Counted from the first letter of the stretch, positions 1 to 13,039 are shown. The stretch is 64,000 nucleotides of DNA from Holothuria scabra (GCA_037179385.1 CM074188.1:18121318-18185317), one strand, 5' to 3'. Notes: a model not told the origin generated them from the letters alone. Translations and numbers: made by a program.

Positions 1-1573
1 GTGGAAAGCATAATTGACCTCGGCCACTGGACGGCAACATTTAATCTTATATGACGGTATTCTATTTATCTTACCAAAAGAGTAACAACCATGAGCCATT
101 TACAAGCACAGGGTTGTAGACAGAGAAAATAATACTTGAGGCTGAGAAGGCATAGAGATATTTTATATGTGTCAACATTGTTCAAAATGCATGGATAGCA
201 AAGACAGATAACATGACATCTGGCGGCAACTCCAAGGTAGTTAACACGGTAGTTTAGACAAAAGTAATTAACAATTGGTCAATATGGCTTCTGACACTTG
301 TGGTAACTATTCAATGCATTATTTTTTATACATTCCAGAATCAAAATGCATTTAGTAAGGTAAATTACAATTTCAGTAACCTTTGTTCAAGGGTTCGAAA
401 GCTAAAAAGTTTAATATGGTCACTACCGAACCTGTTAAATGGGGTCAGGGCGGAATTTGATGTCTTAAGTGGGATGGCAAATTCAGGGTGGCATGCCAAG
501 CGGCACCGAGCACTTCGAGAAAGTTCGAAACAACTCCTTGAATGCATGGGGTTCCGGCAGTCAGAGACAATTGTTGAGGGTTAAGGTGAGCAACGGCCAC
601 CGTATTTGTAGGAAGAATTACAGACATTAAGATAAAATATTTAGTGTCGTAAGACTCACATGATGTGCTTTAAACAGATCACAAAATAAATATTTACATT
701 ACTTAAATGACAACCTGAAACAGGCCATTTTTATGAATTGGATTTGGGCTCTTGGTAGTTGCAGAAATAATGACAGAGGCGTTTTCAGACAGGGGGTTCT
801 TGTTTCCCAGAACCCCTCTTCCCTGGAGAAAATAACCATAATTGAACGATCCAGAACATATTAAGCAATGTTATTCTGGTTAACTAAGTGGCACTGTACA
901 TTATAATTTTTTGTTGTCTTCAAAATCGAGTTGTTTGCACTTTAGGCCGACTGATTTGTCACAAGCTGTTAGTGGAAGCTGGACATGCAGTAATGATGTA
1001 CGAATATTGTCATTCCTGCAAAAGAGGTCCATCTTGGAGGGACGTTCCCCTTCCCTCTAAAAACACTTTGAACAAATTGACCAATGACTGGGCCAACTAT
1101 ATATGCACTGGACCAAATTTTTATCAAAATTTCATCCCGAAACAGAGATGGGGCGCTGTGGGCAATCTTTTTGATAAATTTTCATTTTTCTACATTTAGA
1201 TAATATTGACTTAACACTGGTCTAAATAAAATTTGGGTAACTTGAAGTAAGGTTGTATCGACCAAAAATGTATTGAAATTACTACAAAGTGCGGAACCGG
1301 CGGACATTTTGTTGAAAAAGGGGGGGGGGGGGGTTGATTAGTATGGAAAAAACAGTTGATAAATAAGGGTCTCTGAAAGAAACATGCACTACTGTCTGAA
1401 AGGTTACCTGACCTTTCAATGGCGCAAACTGGAACGTACAGCAAATTTGAAAAAAAATCAACAGCTCAGACAGCGAGAATGGCATGTTTTAGGTGTTTTG
1501 AGCGATTTTTTTTTGCAGAAAATGAAAATTGCTGACTTTTCTTGTCCTTGGTAGTCATACTCTAACTATACAG
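1..1573. other. No gene recognised
   Basis: Open frames here are short (about 100 codons or fewer), low in complexity and without recognisable protein motifs. The only notable item is a run of 14 G residues at 1320-1333. I see no splice-flanked exon or RNA gene. Confidence 0.6.
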
Positions 1574-1585
1574 AAGACACATCTT
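1574..1585. repeat. Left target-site duplication of LINE
   Basis: The 12-base string AAGACACATCTT lies immediately before the first LINE base. It is repeated exactly at 3539-3550, directly after the A-rich LINE tail. This is the expected product of target-primed reverse transcription. Confidence 0.75.
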
Positions 1586-3371
1586 CAAAGAGGAGTTAGG
1601 CAAGGCTGTCCTCTGAGCCCGTTCCTATTCATTCTTTGTGTAGAAGTACTTTCCTTGAAAGTTAACCAGTCAAGCCGTATTAAAGGTATCTCTATTAATG
1701 GTGTTGAGACGCGTGTTATTCAGTATGCGGATGACACTTCATTCATACTTGATGGTAGTCAAGAAACTTTAAAGGTGTTGCTTTCTGTTCTTGATATTTT
1801 TAATCAAGCATCTGGGCTGAAGATTAATTTTTCAGAGTCTCATTTGTTTCCTTTGGGTCCTTTTGTTAACGAAAAGCCACTCTTTCTCACCGATTTGAAC
1901 ATTGAGGTCACCTTGGGTCCTGTCAATATGTTAGGTATTGCATTTACTCATAATGGAGATGACTTATTTCGCCTCAATTACCAGCCGAAGCTCTCTCGGC
2001 TAAAAAAACTCCTTCGAGTCTGGGGAAGTCGTGACTTAACCCCTATTGGCCGTAACATTATTCTTAAAACTTTTGGGCTTTCTCAGCTAATGTATCTTTT
2101 TCTTGTGTTACCCAACCCCCAGGCAATTTTATGAAAGAACTCGAGAGAACTATTTTTGATTTTGTTTGGGATGGTAGTCCAGACAAAGTTAAACACTCGA
2201 CAATTATCAATCCTATCAATCTAGGAGGCTTAAAAGTTATCCATATTTTAAGTTTCATTAAAAGTTTAAAATGTACATGGATTAAGCGTTATTGTAATAA
2301 CTTGAATGGACCCTGGAAAAACTTTTTCCATATAGCATTAAAGAAGTATGGTCATGAACTTTTATTTAATTGTAACTGTAAACCAGATGATGTTAAATCC
2401 ATTTGTAATATTTTTGTTAGACAGGTTGTGCAATCAATTTGTGAAATCTCGTATGTTCCCCCTAATACAAACTATAGCGCCCAGATCGTTTGGAACAATT
2501 CAGATATTAAGATTAATGGTGAAATTGTATTTTATAAATCCTTGCTTGACAAGAATGTTAAGTATGTCAAAGATATTTTTGACAGACAAGGGAATCCATT
2601 ACCCTATGATGCCTTTAAACGTAAAACGAATGTAACGAGTTTACCGTTTATATTGTATTATGGTATAATACGAAGCATACCCACCAGTTGGAGGGACCCG
2701 TTGACTTATGATAATGGTAATGAGAACGTGAATGAAATATTTTTTGCAAATTATATGAGAGCACACAGATCTTCACAATTTATTTATAACAAGTATTTAC
2801 TATCTATAACTGAAAGGCCAACAGCTATTAATAAATGGGTCGTTTCTTTTGTTAACTTAACAGATTGCGACTGGACCCGCATTTATTGTACTCCCTGGTC
2901 TCCAAGTCCGAAGCCAAATTACAATATTTCCAATTTAGGTTTATACATAGGGTACTCCCGCTTAATAAATATCTTTTTCTAATGGGTAAGTCCGAATCCC
3001 CAAATTGTACTTGGTGTGAGGAGGAAGAAGAAACTTTTGATCACGTTTTCTGGGAATGCAGACGTATTTCACATTTTATAAAAGGGGTAGAAAACTTGCT
3101 CTTCAATCAGTATCCTGTTTTCTCAAAACAAAGCTTCTTTTTCACGTATGACAAAGCCAAACATCCTTTCAATTTTTTGGCGCTACATATGAAACATTAT
3201 ATTTTTAAATGTAGACTGGTAAAAAGTATACCAGATGTGGATGCTTTTTTTCGTATATTTAAATTTAATGTTAAAGTGGAAGAATATAAAAAAGTAAAAA
3301 ACAAGAATATCGTAAATATTTTTGATATCAGAGAAGCATTTGCTTCCTGTGGGAATTTATTTTCAGATTAG
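1586..3371 (+). pseudogene. LINE ORF2 C-terminal half, two frameshifts
   Basis: This is the remaining reverse transcriptase and C-terminal region of a LINE ORF2 protein. In order it shows the RGVRQGCPLSP block (from about 1589), the catalytic YADD box at 1724-1735, the post-RT segment with GLKINFSES and an FDFVWDG motif (about 2155), an RFIHRVLPLNKYLFLMG block (about 2923-2985), and a CX2CX8HX4C knuckle with codons at 3006, 3015, 3042 and 3057. The stop is at 3369-3371. The frame changes once near 2115-2125, in a C-rich run, and again near 2895-2910. The endonuclease domain and early RT motifs are missing, so the copy cannot code for a working protein. Assignment to reverse transcriptase is very secure; assignment to a clade is less so. 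Confidence 0.88.
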
Positions 3372-3538
3372 CTTTGCCAAAACAGAAGAACTCTGGCATT
3401 GTATATTAGATTCCTTGAGTTATTTTCATTTGCATTTGAAAAGGGAATCACATTTATGTTATTTGTATATACTATCACGATGGATGTACTGTATGCATAT
3501 AATCTGAACACTAATATTGAAGAATAAAAGGAGAAAAA
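1586..3538 (+). mobile_element. 5'-truncated L1/Tx1-like LINE
   Basis: A non-LTR retrotransposon that keeps only the second half of ORF2, a roughly 150-base 3' UTR and an A-rich tail (about 3522-3540). It starts abruptly inside the reverse transcriptase domain, just before an RGVRQGCPLSP motif, and ends in AATAAAAGGAGAAAAAAA. Twelve-base direct repeats flank it exactly. The abrupt 5' end, A-rich 3' end and target duplication are the hallmarks of incomplete target-primed reverse transcription. The C-terminal cysteine/histidine knuckle points to the L1/Tx1 group. Apart from two single-base-type frame breaks the reading frame is open, which suggests a fairly recent insertion. Confidence 0.88.
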
Positions 3539-3550
3539 AAGACACATCTT
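3539..3550. repeat. Right target-site duplication of LINE
   Basis: An exact 12-base copy of the sequence at 1574-1585, beginning within or directly after the A-rich tail. The first two A residues could belong to either the tail or the duplication. Confidence 0.75.
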
Positions 3551-6500
3551 ATCTTGAAAATTACAAATCTCAGTTGGGGCACTCGGCGGGAGCGTTATGT
3601 TTCCAAGGGGAGCACGTACCCCCCCCCCCCCCCCCCCATGGAGACACTACTGCGACTATCTAACACTATGAAATGGCAAAAAAACGCAGCCTTGGGAGAA
3701 AAAAAAAACCAAGATAAGTGAAAAGAGTGGAGGGTTTTTAAAGTTGTGATGGTGCACACGTGAAGCATGTTTCAAGAAATGAGATCCACCCTTGTCATTA
3801 ATGATTTCAGTATACAATGAAATAATCCAATCAAACGACGTAAGAGTCTGCGTGTGTGACCTCAAAATGTTAAAATACATATGTCATTCAGCCATAAGTA
3901 TAGAATAACATTGAAAGGCGACGATCTTTGCTGACAAAAGAGTTCAAAACAGCTCTTGTGGGAGTCTTCCTACTTGAACAATGTGGCTAGTTACTACAAC
4001 TTTCTTAGATTCGTGTAGTACTTTGTAGATATTGAGTCGATTCAGGGGATACCTGCAGGACTATTATCATCCGATTAACACCAGTTTTGGCAAAACCTGT
4101 GTAGAACCACGTCCGTTTAGTCTGCGCATCTCCCTCAGCCTGGTCCAAGGTGAAGTTACGCCATTCAGGATTGAATAAGAAGTGGACGTTATCTCCGTTT
4201 TTGAAATTATTACAAATTAGAATCAGTGGCCAACGATTTTTACGACTATATAAATTATTTAGTTTTTTGGAGTTCCTTCTTCAGCAAAAAAACTTACTGT
4301 AAGTACAAAAAGAAAAAAACATTGAAACTACCATAAAATCCCTTCAGTAGGTGATCTGAAAATAGTACTGTGTAAACATTAATAAATACAATTTTTTAAC
4401 ATACATTTTGCAATAACAATGAGGTGGAGGTATTTTGTTTGCTTGCCGTGAATTACGTGATTTGAGTGCACTCATAACCTTAGCTCGCAACACCGAAGGG
4501 TCTTCAGTCCGAAAGATCCCTAGGCTTCACGTTCACAATACTAAGGTTATATGTAGGCCGAAGGTAAGTTTTATCGCAGTATAACGAAGGTTCACTACAT
4601 TGAAGGTTCGCCTTGTAGAGCGAAGATTCCTTTTTTCGCATTGGCTATAGCGAACCGTCGGTCTGGTGCACCTTCAATACCCGTAGATAGAAAATAATGG
4701 GAAAAGGTTTTGTTTGACAAAAATGGTGTACACTTTGACATGGAGAAACGTCGAGCCTATTGTTTGGCTCCATGGAGAGGGGTTGAAAGCCGACGGGTTA
4801 AAAATTTGCGCTAGACATCAAGGTCGTGCTTTCATTGAAAAACGGAAACTTCCGAATTTTCATTGAGGAACTTGAGGAAGTAGCGGCATTCAAGTTTAAA
4901 TTTGGGAACTTCATAAATATTTTAAGAGATTGAAGAGAAGGATTGCGTTTGTACTTGCGAATATTTGAAAAAGTTGGAAATTTTCGAGGACTTTTTCACC
5001 ACCTGCGCCACCTATTCATCTATGCATAAAAGAATGAACGAACTGAACGAACGAATAAAATATTTGTAACGGGAAGAAATGAGCACTTGCGTCGAGAGGA
5101 ATAACATGTTAGGTACGATATAGTCTATACTAGAAATAATAAATCGTCAAAGATCGAACACAAAATAAACGTTGGAATAGTTGTAACTCGGGCTCTAAGG
5201 GTTAGAAATTTTAATGAGTCATTAACGTCTTCATTTGACTGAATTTTCCAATTACAATTTATACCATATTCCTAACCTCCATGTACTTCGGTACTTTTGG
5301 TTGAATGAAAAGATAATATTTAAAATGAACTAAGAAACCTATACACAGAAAATGCATCAAAAATAACTTATATCACTATTGAACTATTCACCATCACCAA
5401 TTGATACCAGAATATCTTCATCTTCTCTGAACATTAAACACGAGAAACGTTACCGTGTGGAATTTGCATTTCTTAATTTGTTTTTAAAGTTTAGGTAATC
5501 AAATTACTTATGAAAGATTCTTGCCTCATCTTAAATATTCTTTCATTCTGAGTCCATAAAAGTTGCTTTGGAATATATCATACTCTTCTTCAACCAACAA
5601 ACGCAATGTTTCCCTTTAAGTCAGGTAAGGCTTTATCGCGATCATTATTTAAGTCCGTTTCTTTCTCGTTCAGATCCTACAGTATATTTACGCTGCTAAA
5701 ACTTGTATACGGAGTGAAGTAAAGAAAAATTGAATTACTTCGCAAACGATTGCAGAATTTTTTGTTTAAAGCTCTTCTCTACAGTGAAAGGAAACCAGGA
5801 AGCATCGTCTTTCTATTCATGAGGTTCGCAAGTCATTATTTCCATCAGAGAGACACGAAATGTATAAAAATCGGATGATCCGCGTTCGTCTCGTAAGTTA
5901 AGCAACGACTAAATTAAAAAAAAATGTTAAACATCGACTAAATTGTAAAAATAAAAATGAGTCCTGTACTTTGAACAGGAAACTTGGTTGAATATACCGA
6001 GGAATAATTTAAAATCATTTTTCTGGCTTAAATAGCCAAATCTTTGGTTGTGACGTCAATACTTGGTTAGAAAACATCATTGTCAATGATTTATCGATTC
6101 CATTAAGTGAGACGTTTTCCTGTACAGTTGTATGTTGTACCCTGTTTGCTTTACATCACAGGAATTAGACAGTTGGCAGTTTCAAAATTGTCGCAATACT
6201 TTTCCGCCAGAGGAATGTTTGCATTCTTTTGTGCCCCAGAGAAAGAGAAAGTTAATGAGAGCAATTAATGAGTTTTCTGAGGATCACAACTTTCCTCCCC
6301 ATTAACGAAACTATGGTGAATTTCTCGTATTAATAGCCCCTGCCAAATCCATTGGTTGTCTAAAATCTATGTCAAATCTATCTAATACTCATTCCAGAGT
6401 TCGTGACGTATTTCAAGAAGTAACCCACCTTCTTCATGTAAAAGAGTTCCGCTACGAACAGTTTTAGGTCACGTGAATCCATTAACCAGCTGACAAGGTT

Positions 6501-6555
6501 TTCAATTTATTTATGAGTTTCACTATGTTCTTTGGTTTAAATAGGACCATTAGTA
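3551..6555. other. No gene; poly-C run and small inverted repeat
   Basis: A run of 19 C residues lies at 3619-3637. At 4474-4483 and 4541-4550 a 10-base inverted repeat (ATAACCTTAG and its complement) brackets about 57 bases, and short GAAGG-containing motifs recur through 4560-4680. Otherwise this is AT-rich sequence with stops in all frames and no recognisable exon. Confidence 0.5.
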
Positions 6556-6784
6556 TACTCTAAAAATAATGTTTGGGAAGTAAACGTTTTTCTAAACACT
6601 TTTTTCCTCACTTTATAAACACGTTTATATGCCAAACATAAGTTTCAAATTTTTCAAAATTTCGCTTTTAAACACGTTTAATTGCTAAATATCTAGTATT
6701 TAACAGCTAAACATGATTTTTAGAAATTAAACGTGTTTACAAAATAAGAGCTGGATTAATTGCTATCACGTTTGTTTTTAGTGT
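6556..6784. mobile_element. Putative MITE with internal palindromes
   Basis: The ends carry CTCTAAAAA (left) and the complement of CACTAAAAA (right). Inside, AAACACGTTTA-type motifs occur at least three times in both orientations, so the segment can fold back on itself. The left terminus resembles the element at 12297-12542. No target duplication is clear, so the boundaries are tentative. Confidence 0.4.
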
Positions 6785-8671
6785 TTTCGAGACCGCAGGA
6801 ACCCCTAGTGAATAAGACTGCGCAACAAATAATAATGACCAAATTCCCTCCTTTCTAGAACTTGTTACCCACCCGTGAATTTGTCACAATTCTCGACTAG
6901 TGTCCTTAGTAGGATAGCATAGACGTGCATGCATTTGAACAGCCGGGACAAATCCTTTTACTGAGGCCATTCGGGATTTTAAGTGGAAAAGGGGTCTCTT
7001 TACGAAGAAGGTGCCTCACCCTCATTCCTACCACTAAAGTTCCTCTCATAGTGAACAATACGTGTCCATAGGCAGACCAACATGCTCCAGAATAATACTA
7101 TTTTATGGGACTGAATTGCATTCAGTTTGTTCATGATATTGACGGTGGTGCTGGGAACACTTAGCAATATTGCTTGTTATACCCTACATATGTTGTAGGT
7201 TTATGTTGGATCTATATTGCAAACAGCATTGAAGAATTCCAACAGAATCAAATTTCCAAGGACAAACAGTACATTCAATTATAAAGAAAAACAAAAGAAT
7301 TTAGAGGAGTGTGCCCACTTCACATTACGTCCCGCTTCTTTGTGGAGAAGTGGTGGTATTTGTTCATACAAGACCCCAGTAAAAAGCCACTAGAATATGC
7401 ATTTTCTTACTTCCACGTTCCAACGTATGCGTTGAATTTTAAGTTCGTTTAAGATGTAGGAAATACGCCCCGCCGTCCTAGTTCTTCCTGGTTTTAGTTA
7501 TCCGGTTAACTGCAGATTGAAACTCTGGCATATTTCTCTATAACCCAGTATTTTCAGCCCGTGACGTCAGTTCAGTAATGTATATTTCTCATGAAAGTAT
7601 TCCTTGCATAATAGTAGCCTACTCCTATTCTTTGAAGGATTCACAATGTCAATCAGTCGAACGTAAAAAATTAATCTGGTAAATATGTCTTTCATAACAA
7701 GAATAAAAAGGAAAAAAATCATTTTTTTTTCTGTCGACATAGCCTTCACTTTAGTTTCATAGTTAGTTTGCGTGCCGTGGATTGGCAATTCATCTTGAGT
7801 GAGTCGGCATCCAGAAACACACATTTTCTGAGATACAGTATCACATCACGGTTGGTTTATCTCCCTCTTTCATTTGTCATTATCGATTCGTAAAGAACTT
7901 GAAATTAAAATGGACATGGCTTTTAAAGAAGTTCAGGTAAAGGGTTCACTTAAAGTAAAAAAATTAAAGGGAACTTTGTGCGTGCGTTGACGAAGGAGCA
8001 GGTGGCAACTAATTCAAGAAAAGGTGTGCTGTTGGTTGAGTAACGCCAGAAGAAATAAGCACTGATTAAAAAATTCTTGTGATGGCTTCATGTTAGAGAT
8101 GCTTGGTAATTCACCTTAGTCAGTTAGTACGTGAAAGACATAGTCAACTACTGTACCGCAGTCTCGTTTCTTTGGGTGTCTCAGTAGCTTAAGTTTATAA
8201 ATTGTGTCATGGTTTCCACACTTGTATGTTGGTTTAAATAATATGTTATCAGATAATTAGTACTAAGGGGTGGCTGAAAGGATTTTACCAGCTGTGACGG
8301 CCAAGCTCCACGACCGGGGACAACTCTTAGTCCCGACAACGAAGAAAGTGACTTGCCGAAAGGGCGAGGAAGGCACATTTAAATCTGCGCGGTGAGCCGA
8401 GTCAAATGGTTTGTCTTTTAGAAAACAAATGCTTGAAGATATCGAGCTTATACAGGTGGATTTGGGATTTTCGAAGAACAATATGGGGTTTTAAGGGGAT
8501 GTAAACAAGGTGGAGTTTTTAATGAGCAATGTGTCCATCCAATAAGTCAAATCAAATAGATTTTTGGGGACAGACTTGTTCGCCGTTTATAGCAGAATTC
8601 TGATCTTGTGCCTTCACTCGGGTTAAGGCTCTCCGATAAAACTGGAAATTTCTTCAAAACTTGCAATAAGG
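6785..8671. other. No gene recognised
   Basis: AT-rich sequence with only short open frames (up to about 85 codons) and no conserved motif. I see no repeat shared with the rest of the window. Confidence 0.5.
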
Positions 8672-10540
8672 CAAGGGCGTCGTTTTGGTTTCTAAAGTGG
8701 GGGGGGGGGGGCATCTGGCCTATTTTTTTTCTCCTGCCCTGGTAAGGTGTTTACAGCGGTGTTGCTTGACATTTTTTCGAGAAGGGGGTGGGGTATGCAG
8801 GCATCCAAATTTAACGATTTTTTGAGTGTGAACACGACTGTATTCGGGTCGTAATTTGCGGCCCGCGGAGCGCGCTGAAATTTTTGCCATTTTTCAAATA
8901 TTTGAAAATGTGGAGCTTGTATTGCAGAAAAGTTTTGATTCTGGGTTTTCCTGTTAGAAAATTATTTGAAAAGTGGGGGAATAACTGAAGATTTTGCATT
9001 TCCTATTGGCAAATCTGAGATTGAACGGTGACCAAAGATCGTTGTTGCTTTGTAATGTTATCCAACCCCTACAAAATTAGACTCTCTGACGAAATTTTTT
9101 TATTCAATAACTTACAAGAAAATTTTGAATTTTTTGAAAGAAAATCCATGAAAGGAGCACTGAAGTTACTTATGTCACTTTATGATCTGGTGTCAAAAAT
9201 TTCCGTTTTTTCACATACAAAGTCCAGAGCTCGGAAAATTTTACTCAAGGTATAAGAGAGAACTTCTGCTTAGGAATCGCAATTTGTGGCGCGCGAAGCG
9301 CGCGGAAAAGTTTGCTCCTTTGAGACAAATAATGACGAATGTGGAGCTTTTAATGGGGAGATTTTGGAATTTCATGACTTGTCAAAACCACACAGAAGAC
9401 TGGTTTCACAAACAGCAAATTTCCGAATTCTTCATTTTTCAGAGCCGCCTGCCCCTGTAGCTACGCCACTGTGTGTCTATAGAGAAGGGACCCAGATGAA
9501 AAATGGTGCCAAATGTTTCAATATTTTGAGTTACTAAAAAACTCCAAAGTTTTCAAAACATGATCTTGAAAGTGTTGGTAATTACTTCAAAGGACGATAC
9601 CTCCAATTTAAATACGGGGTGTACTCATGGAAGTAATTAGAATCACAACGAAAATTGTCATAGTTTTCGAAAGACTTGATCAAAATCGCACATCAATCTA
9701 CTACGGGAAAATCACAGATCGAGGGGTGGGGGAATGGTACCCACTGGTACAGTGCTACTGAGACACCGTTGCATAGGCCTACCGGTGTAAGATTGTTGAT
9801 ACAAAAAACATTAAAAATGATTTTTCGAAGGACACCTCATCATACACTATCTGCAGACAGAGGATGGAGGTGTACTTCTAAAACCCGATTGAATTCTTTT
9901 ATCTACCAGTGTGATTTTACTTCTCTGATAATGTTCTAAATACGAAATTGTCGAATCGCTATACAAAAGAATGATGTGAGCGTGTCGAAATTTTGCATTA
10001 GAAATCAAAAATTTTTCTAAAACAGTTGCATGCAGACTGTGCACCGAGACATTTTCAGTTTCCTTAAAATGTGTTTGCCAATTTCAGCCTGACAGGCTGG
10101 TCAATCAATAAAGACCACATATTTCATTACAGCATAGTAGGGTCCGGTGATTCATCTCCTCCCTTTTCCTAAATATTGTGCTCCTTCATAACCACACCTG
10201 CTATGCACACGAACAATCGACATAATCTCACAGATACCGATGAATAATGTACGTTTGATATGCAAGTTAAAAAAAAAATCATAGGACTGCAAGCGCGCGG
10301 AGCGCTCAAAAATTTTGGGGATTTGCAAAGTAAACATGTGTGATTATTGATACAGAAAGCTAGTCGATGGTAATCGGTAGAGGACACCTTTCGTAACCCA
10401 CATGTATAGTCTTTTTGGTAGTGCCATATTTTTAAGTTTCACGTTAAAGTGAGGGAGGGGACTTTTACCTTAGTGTCCCCTCCACTCAAAAAAGTGGGGG
10501 ACATGTCCCTCTGTCCCTCCAAATCAACGCCCCTGCATAA
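8672..10540. repeat. Composite dispersed repeat region with G runs
   Basis: The left end (CAAGGGCGTCGTTTTGG) resembles the complement of the right end (CAGGGGCGTTGATTTGG), so the region may be one degenerate element or several nested ones. It contains 13 G residues at 8699-8711, palindromic GCGCGC-type cores near 8860-8880, 9290-9305 and 10290-10305, and a GTAGCTACGCCACTG terminus near 9460. A block around 8870-9260 is shared with 10960-11310. Open frames inside are repeat-derived and not convincing genes. Confidence 0.5.
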
Positions 10541-10548
10541 GGCACTCC

Positions 10549-11320
10549 CAGTGGCGTAGGGAGCAATATGAAAGTGGGGGGGGGGGCAATTTTTGGAATA
10601 TACCTATCACCTAGCTTACCCCATTGACCAAAGGTTCATTTTCGATGCTTAATTTTTTGCTTTTCCCTATGAGAACGGTTTTTTTTTAAATTAAAATAAA
10701 AACGATATTAGGTGACTTAACTCATTTTCTCAAATAAAACTGCGCCCTGAAAAAGGTGGAAATATTAATTGTTTGCTAGCTTTGCTTCACTAGACAACAT
10801 TTCCTGTTATCTGTGTCCTCTGAAATGATTGAACATTGATAAAATTTTGACACTTCAATAACTAAAGAGTGTATCTACACAGCCTACTCCGAACTGACCG
10901 GGTTGAAAGTTATCTGATGATAGGATTTTGTGACGGCATGCCAATGATTCCCTGCCCGAAGTATGAAGCGGGCCGAAATTTTGCCCCTTTTAACAAACAT
11001 TTGTAAATATGGAGCTTATATTGTAAAAAGTTTTGGATTCTGGGTTTCCTGTAAGGGACTTTTTAAAGACGGGGTATTCAAATGTGACAATGATTGGACG
11101 ACGACAGAATATCGTTGTTTACTTGCTACGAATTGTTATATAAGACCTTTGAACTGACATTCTCCGATGACATTTCAAAATTTCCTCAAACTTTGTTGTC
11201 CTTTGATGATGTGGTGTCACAAATGGTAAATATCCGATTTTGTCATTCCCAGAGCTCAGAAAAGTTTACCAGACTGATTTGCAAAATTCTTGAAAAAAAA
11301 GGGGGGGGATATCTTTGAAA
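10549..11320. repeat. Repeat starting CAGTGGCGTAGG, second copy of the 8870 block
   Basis: It begins with the terminus-like CAGTGGCGTAGG followed by 11 G residues (10576-10586). From about 10960 to 11310 it is recognisably similar to 8870-9260, sharing a GAAGCG core, a GGAGCTT...TATTG segment, TTTTGGATTCTGGGTTTCCT-like text and a GATGATGTGGTGTCA-like segment. No intact protein frame is present. Confidence 0.5.
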
Positions 11321-12296
11321 GGAAACTTTGAACATTTTGATATTTTTATCAAAGAAATCCGCCTTTTTTGTAAGCAGAAGCAGAAGACGTCGGAGGGACT
11401 GAAGCTCATCGGCGTTATACTTTGTATGATACAGATTAAGGCTCTACAACTAAACGAAATGATTTCCCAACAGGATACATGCCTCCCAGGAGCGCCTCAA
11501 CCCCGAGGGATGGGAGGTGTACCCCGTGCCAATAGTTTCAATTGTCAAACATTAACATAGAAACATCAAAAAGGTCTTTCACGTTAGAAGAACCGTTTAT
11601 TTGTGTTTATTCCTGTTGAATAAAAATTTATGAATATTTGTTGTGTGAGAGTGAAGAAAATTCCATATAAATGTAAGATTAGACGGACTCCGTTATACAA
11701 TAACCAATCACCACATTTTAAAATACAAACTCTGATTGTCGTTTTAATTACTATGGTGTACTTTTTAATGTGCTTATTTTAAAATACACTCATTCAATTA
11801 CAAAGAAACACAAAAGGAATTTGAGGAAATGAACAGGTACTCACTTGACACAAAATTTTTCTTGAAAAACAGTTAATTTTGATAAAAACAACATGGATAT
11901 TGGTATTCCCTGCTCTTCGCTGAGTCACAGAGCTAGACCGTTGTGAATTGTCATTGAAATGTAAATTTAAGCACCGATAAAAAACAGAAATCACATCAGA
12001 TTTATTGGTTTTCGTAAAAATCACAAAGCGACATTGAAAAAATCGTTACGACAAAAAGACGTACTCTTGAATTTGTGTAATGTTATCCTTTATTTCAAGT
12101 TGCTTTCAATGCAAGGACAGTCGTAATGGAGCTTACTTTGTGAGTAGCTACCGTATTGAAAGCTTCCCCATTAAATAGTTACCAAACTAGGTGGAAGTCA
12201 TAACAGGCAGCTTTTATTCCAAATAACAGCTCCCTGGTCAGAGGTAATTTATAGAGGTTCAACGTAGGTTGTGCAAGCACTCCACATCATATTTTG
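11321..12296. other. No gene recognised
   Basis: Sequence between two repeat-derived segments. I see no exon, RNA gene or strong repeat. Confidence 0.45.
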
Positions 12297-12542
12297 TACA
12301 CTCTAAAAACATCCTAGTCAAACTTGACCAAGATTGTGGTCACCAGTTTTCCCTACATATCCTGGTAAAATGACCAGGTTTTCCTGGTCAGTACAACCAC
12401 CATATGTATGGGGTCACCGGTTAACAAACATTCCCTGGTTAAAATGACTGGGAAACCCAGGTCATTTTTAACCAGGAAATGTATGGAAAATTGGTGACAA
12501 ACCGTCCTGATGAAAATTTGACCAGAATGTTTTTAGAGCGTA
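12297..12542. mobile_element. Foldback MITE with CTCTAAAAAC termini
   Basis: The left end TACACTCTAAAAAC matches the complement of the right end TACGCTCTAAAAAC with one mismatch. Similarity continues to about 29 bases with four mismatches in all. The interior has several complementary blocks around CCAGGTCAT and ATGACCAGG, so most of the 246 bases can form a long stem. There is no coding capacity. The outermost TA could be a Tc1/mariner-type target site, but no longer duplication is visible. Confidence 0.65.
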
Positions 12543-12847
12543 ACTTAAAAATTGAGCCAAGAGAATCTCAGGAAAGGTGAATATTGATGAGGGATATCCT
12601 GTGAAAGGTAGAAGATTTTTAAATAATTCCCACATCTATACCATTGCGGGATCTTAATCTGACATTGTGTGGTAAACAATTGGTTTGGGTACATGTTTAC
12701 TTTAAGACTTTAAAGACTATATGGAATCTATTGTCATTGAGCTTGATGCTCCAATGAAGTAGGGAAACAAGCCAGTGAGCTACAACTGAAAAAAACACCC
12801 CGTATTCAGCCAAAATAAAACCAATTGGTTAGAAACTGATGGTTAAA

Positions 12848-13031
12848 CAGTGACCGCGGAGACGGGGAGGGGGATAAGGAGGGGCTTTAGCCCCGCACTT
12901 TTTTGCTGTGGGTATTTCGGGCCGCCTTAAACTGCATTTTGGGCCGCCTTAAACTGCATTTATTTTATTGGACATATTGGGTTGCTTCGATGATTAGCCC
13001 CTGCACTTCAAAATTGGCTCCGCGGCCTCTG
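12848..13031. mobile_element. Short DNA-transposon relic, TIR CAGNGNCCGCGGAG
   Basis: The left terminus CAGTGACCGCGGAG and the complement of the right terminus CAGAGGCCGCGGAG match at 12 of 14 positions. A direct TTAAA lies outside each end (12843-12847 and 13032-13036). Inside there is a 22-base perfect-type tandem duplication (12919-12940 and 12941-12962, one terminal difference) and a GGGGCTTTAGCCCC hairpin. The CAG start resembles hAT-type ends, but the 5-bp duplication is shorter than the usual 8. Confidence 0.5.
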
Positions 13032-13039
13032 TTAAACGT

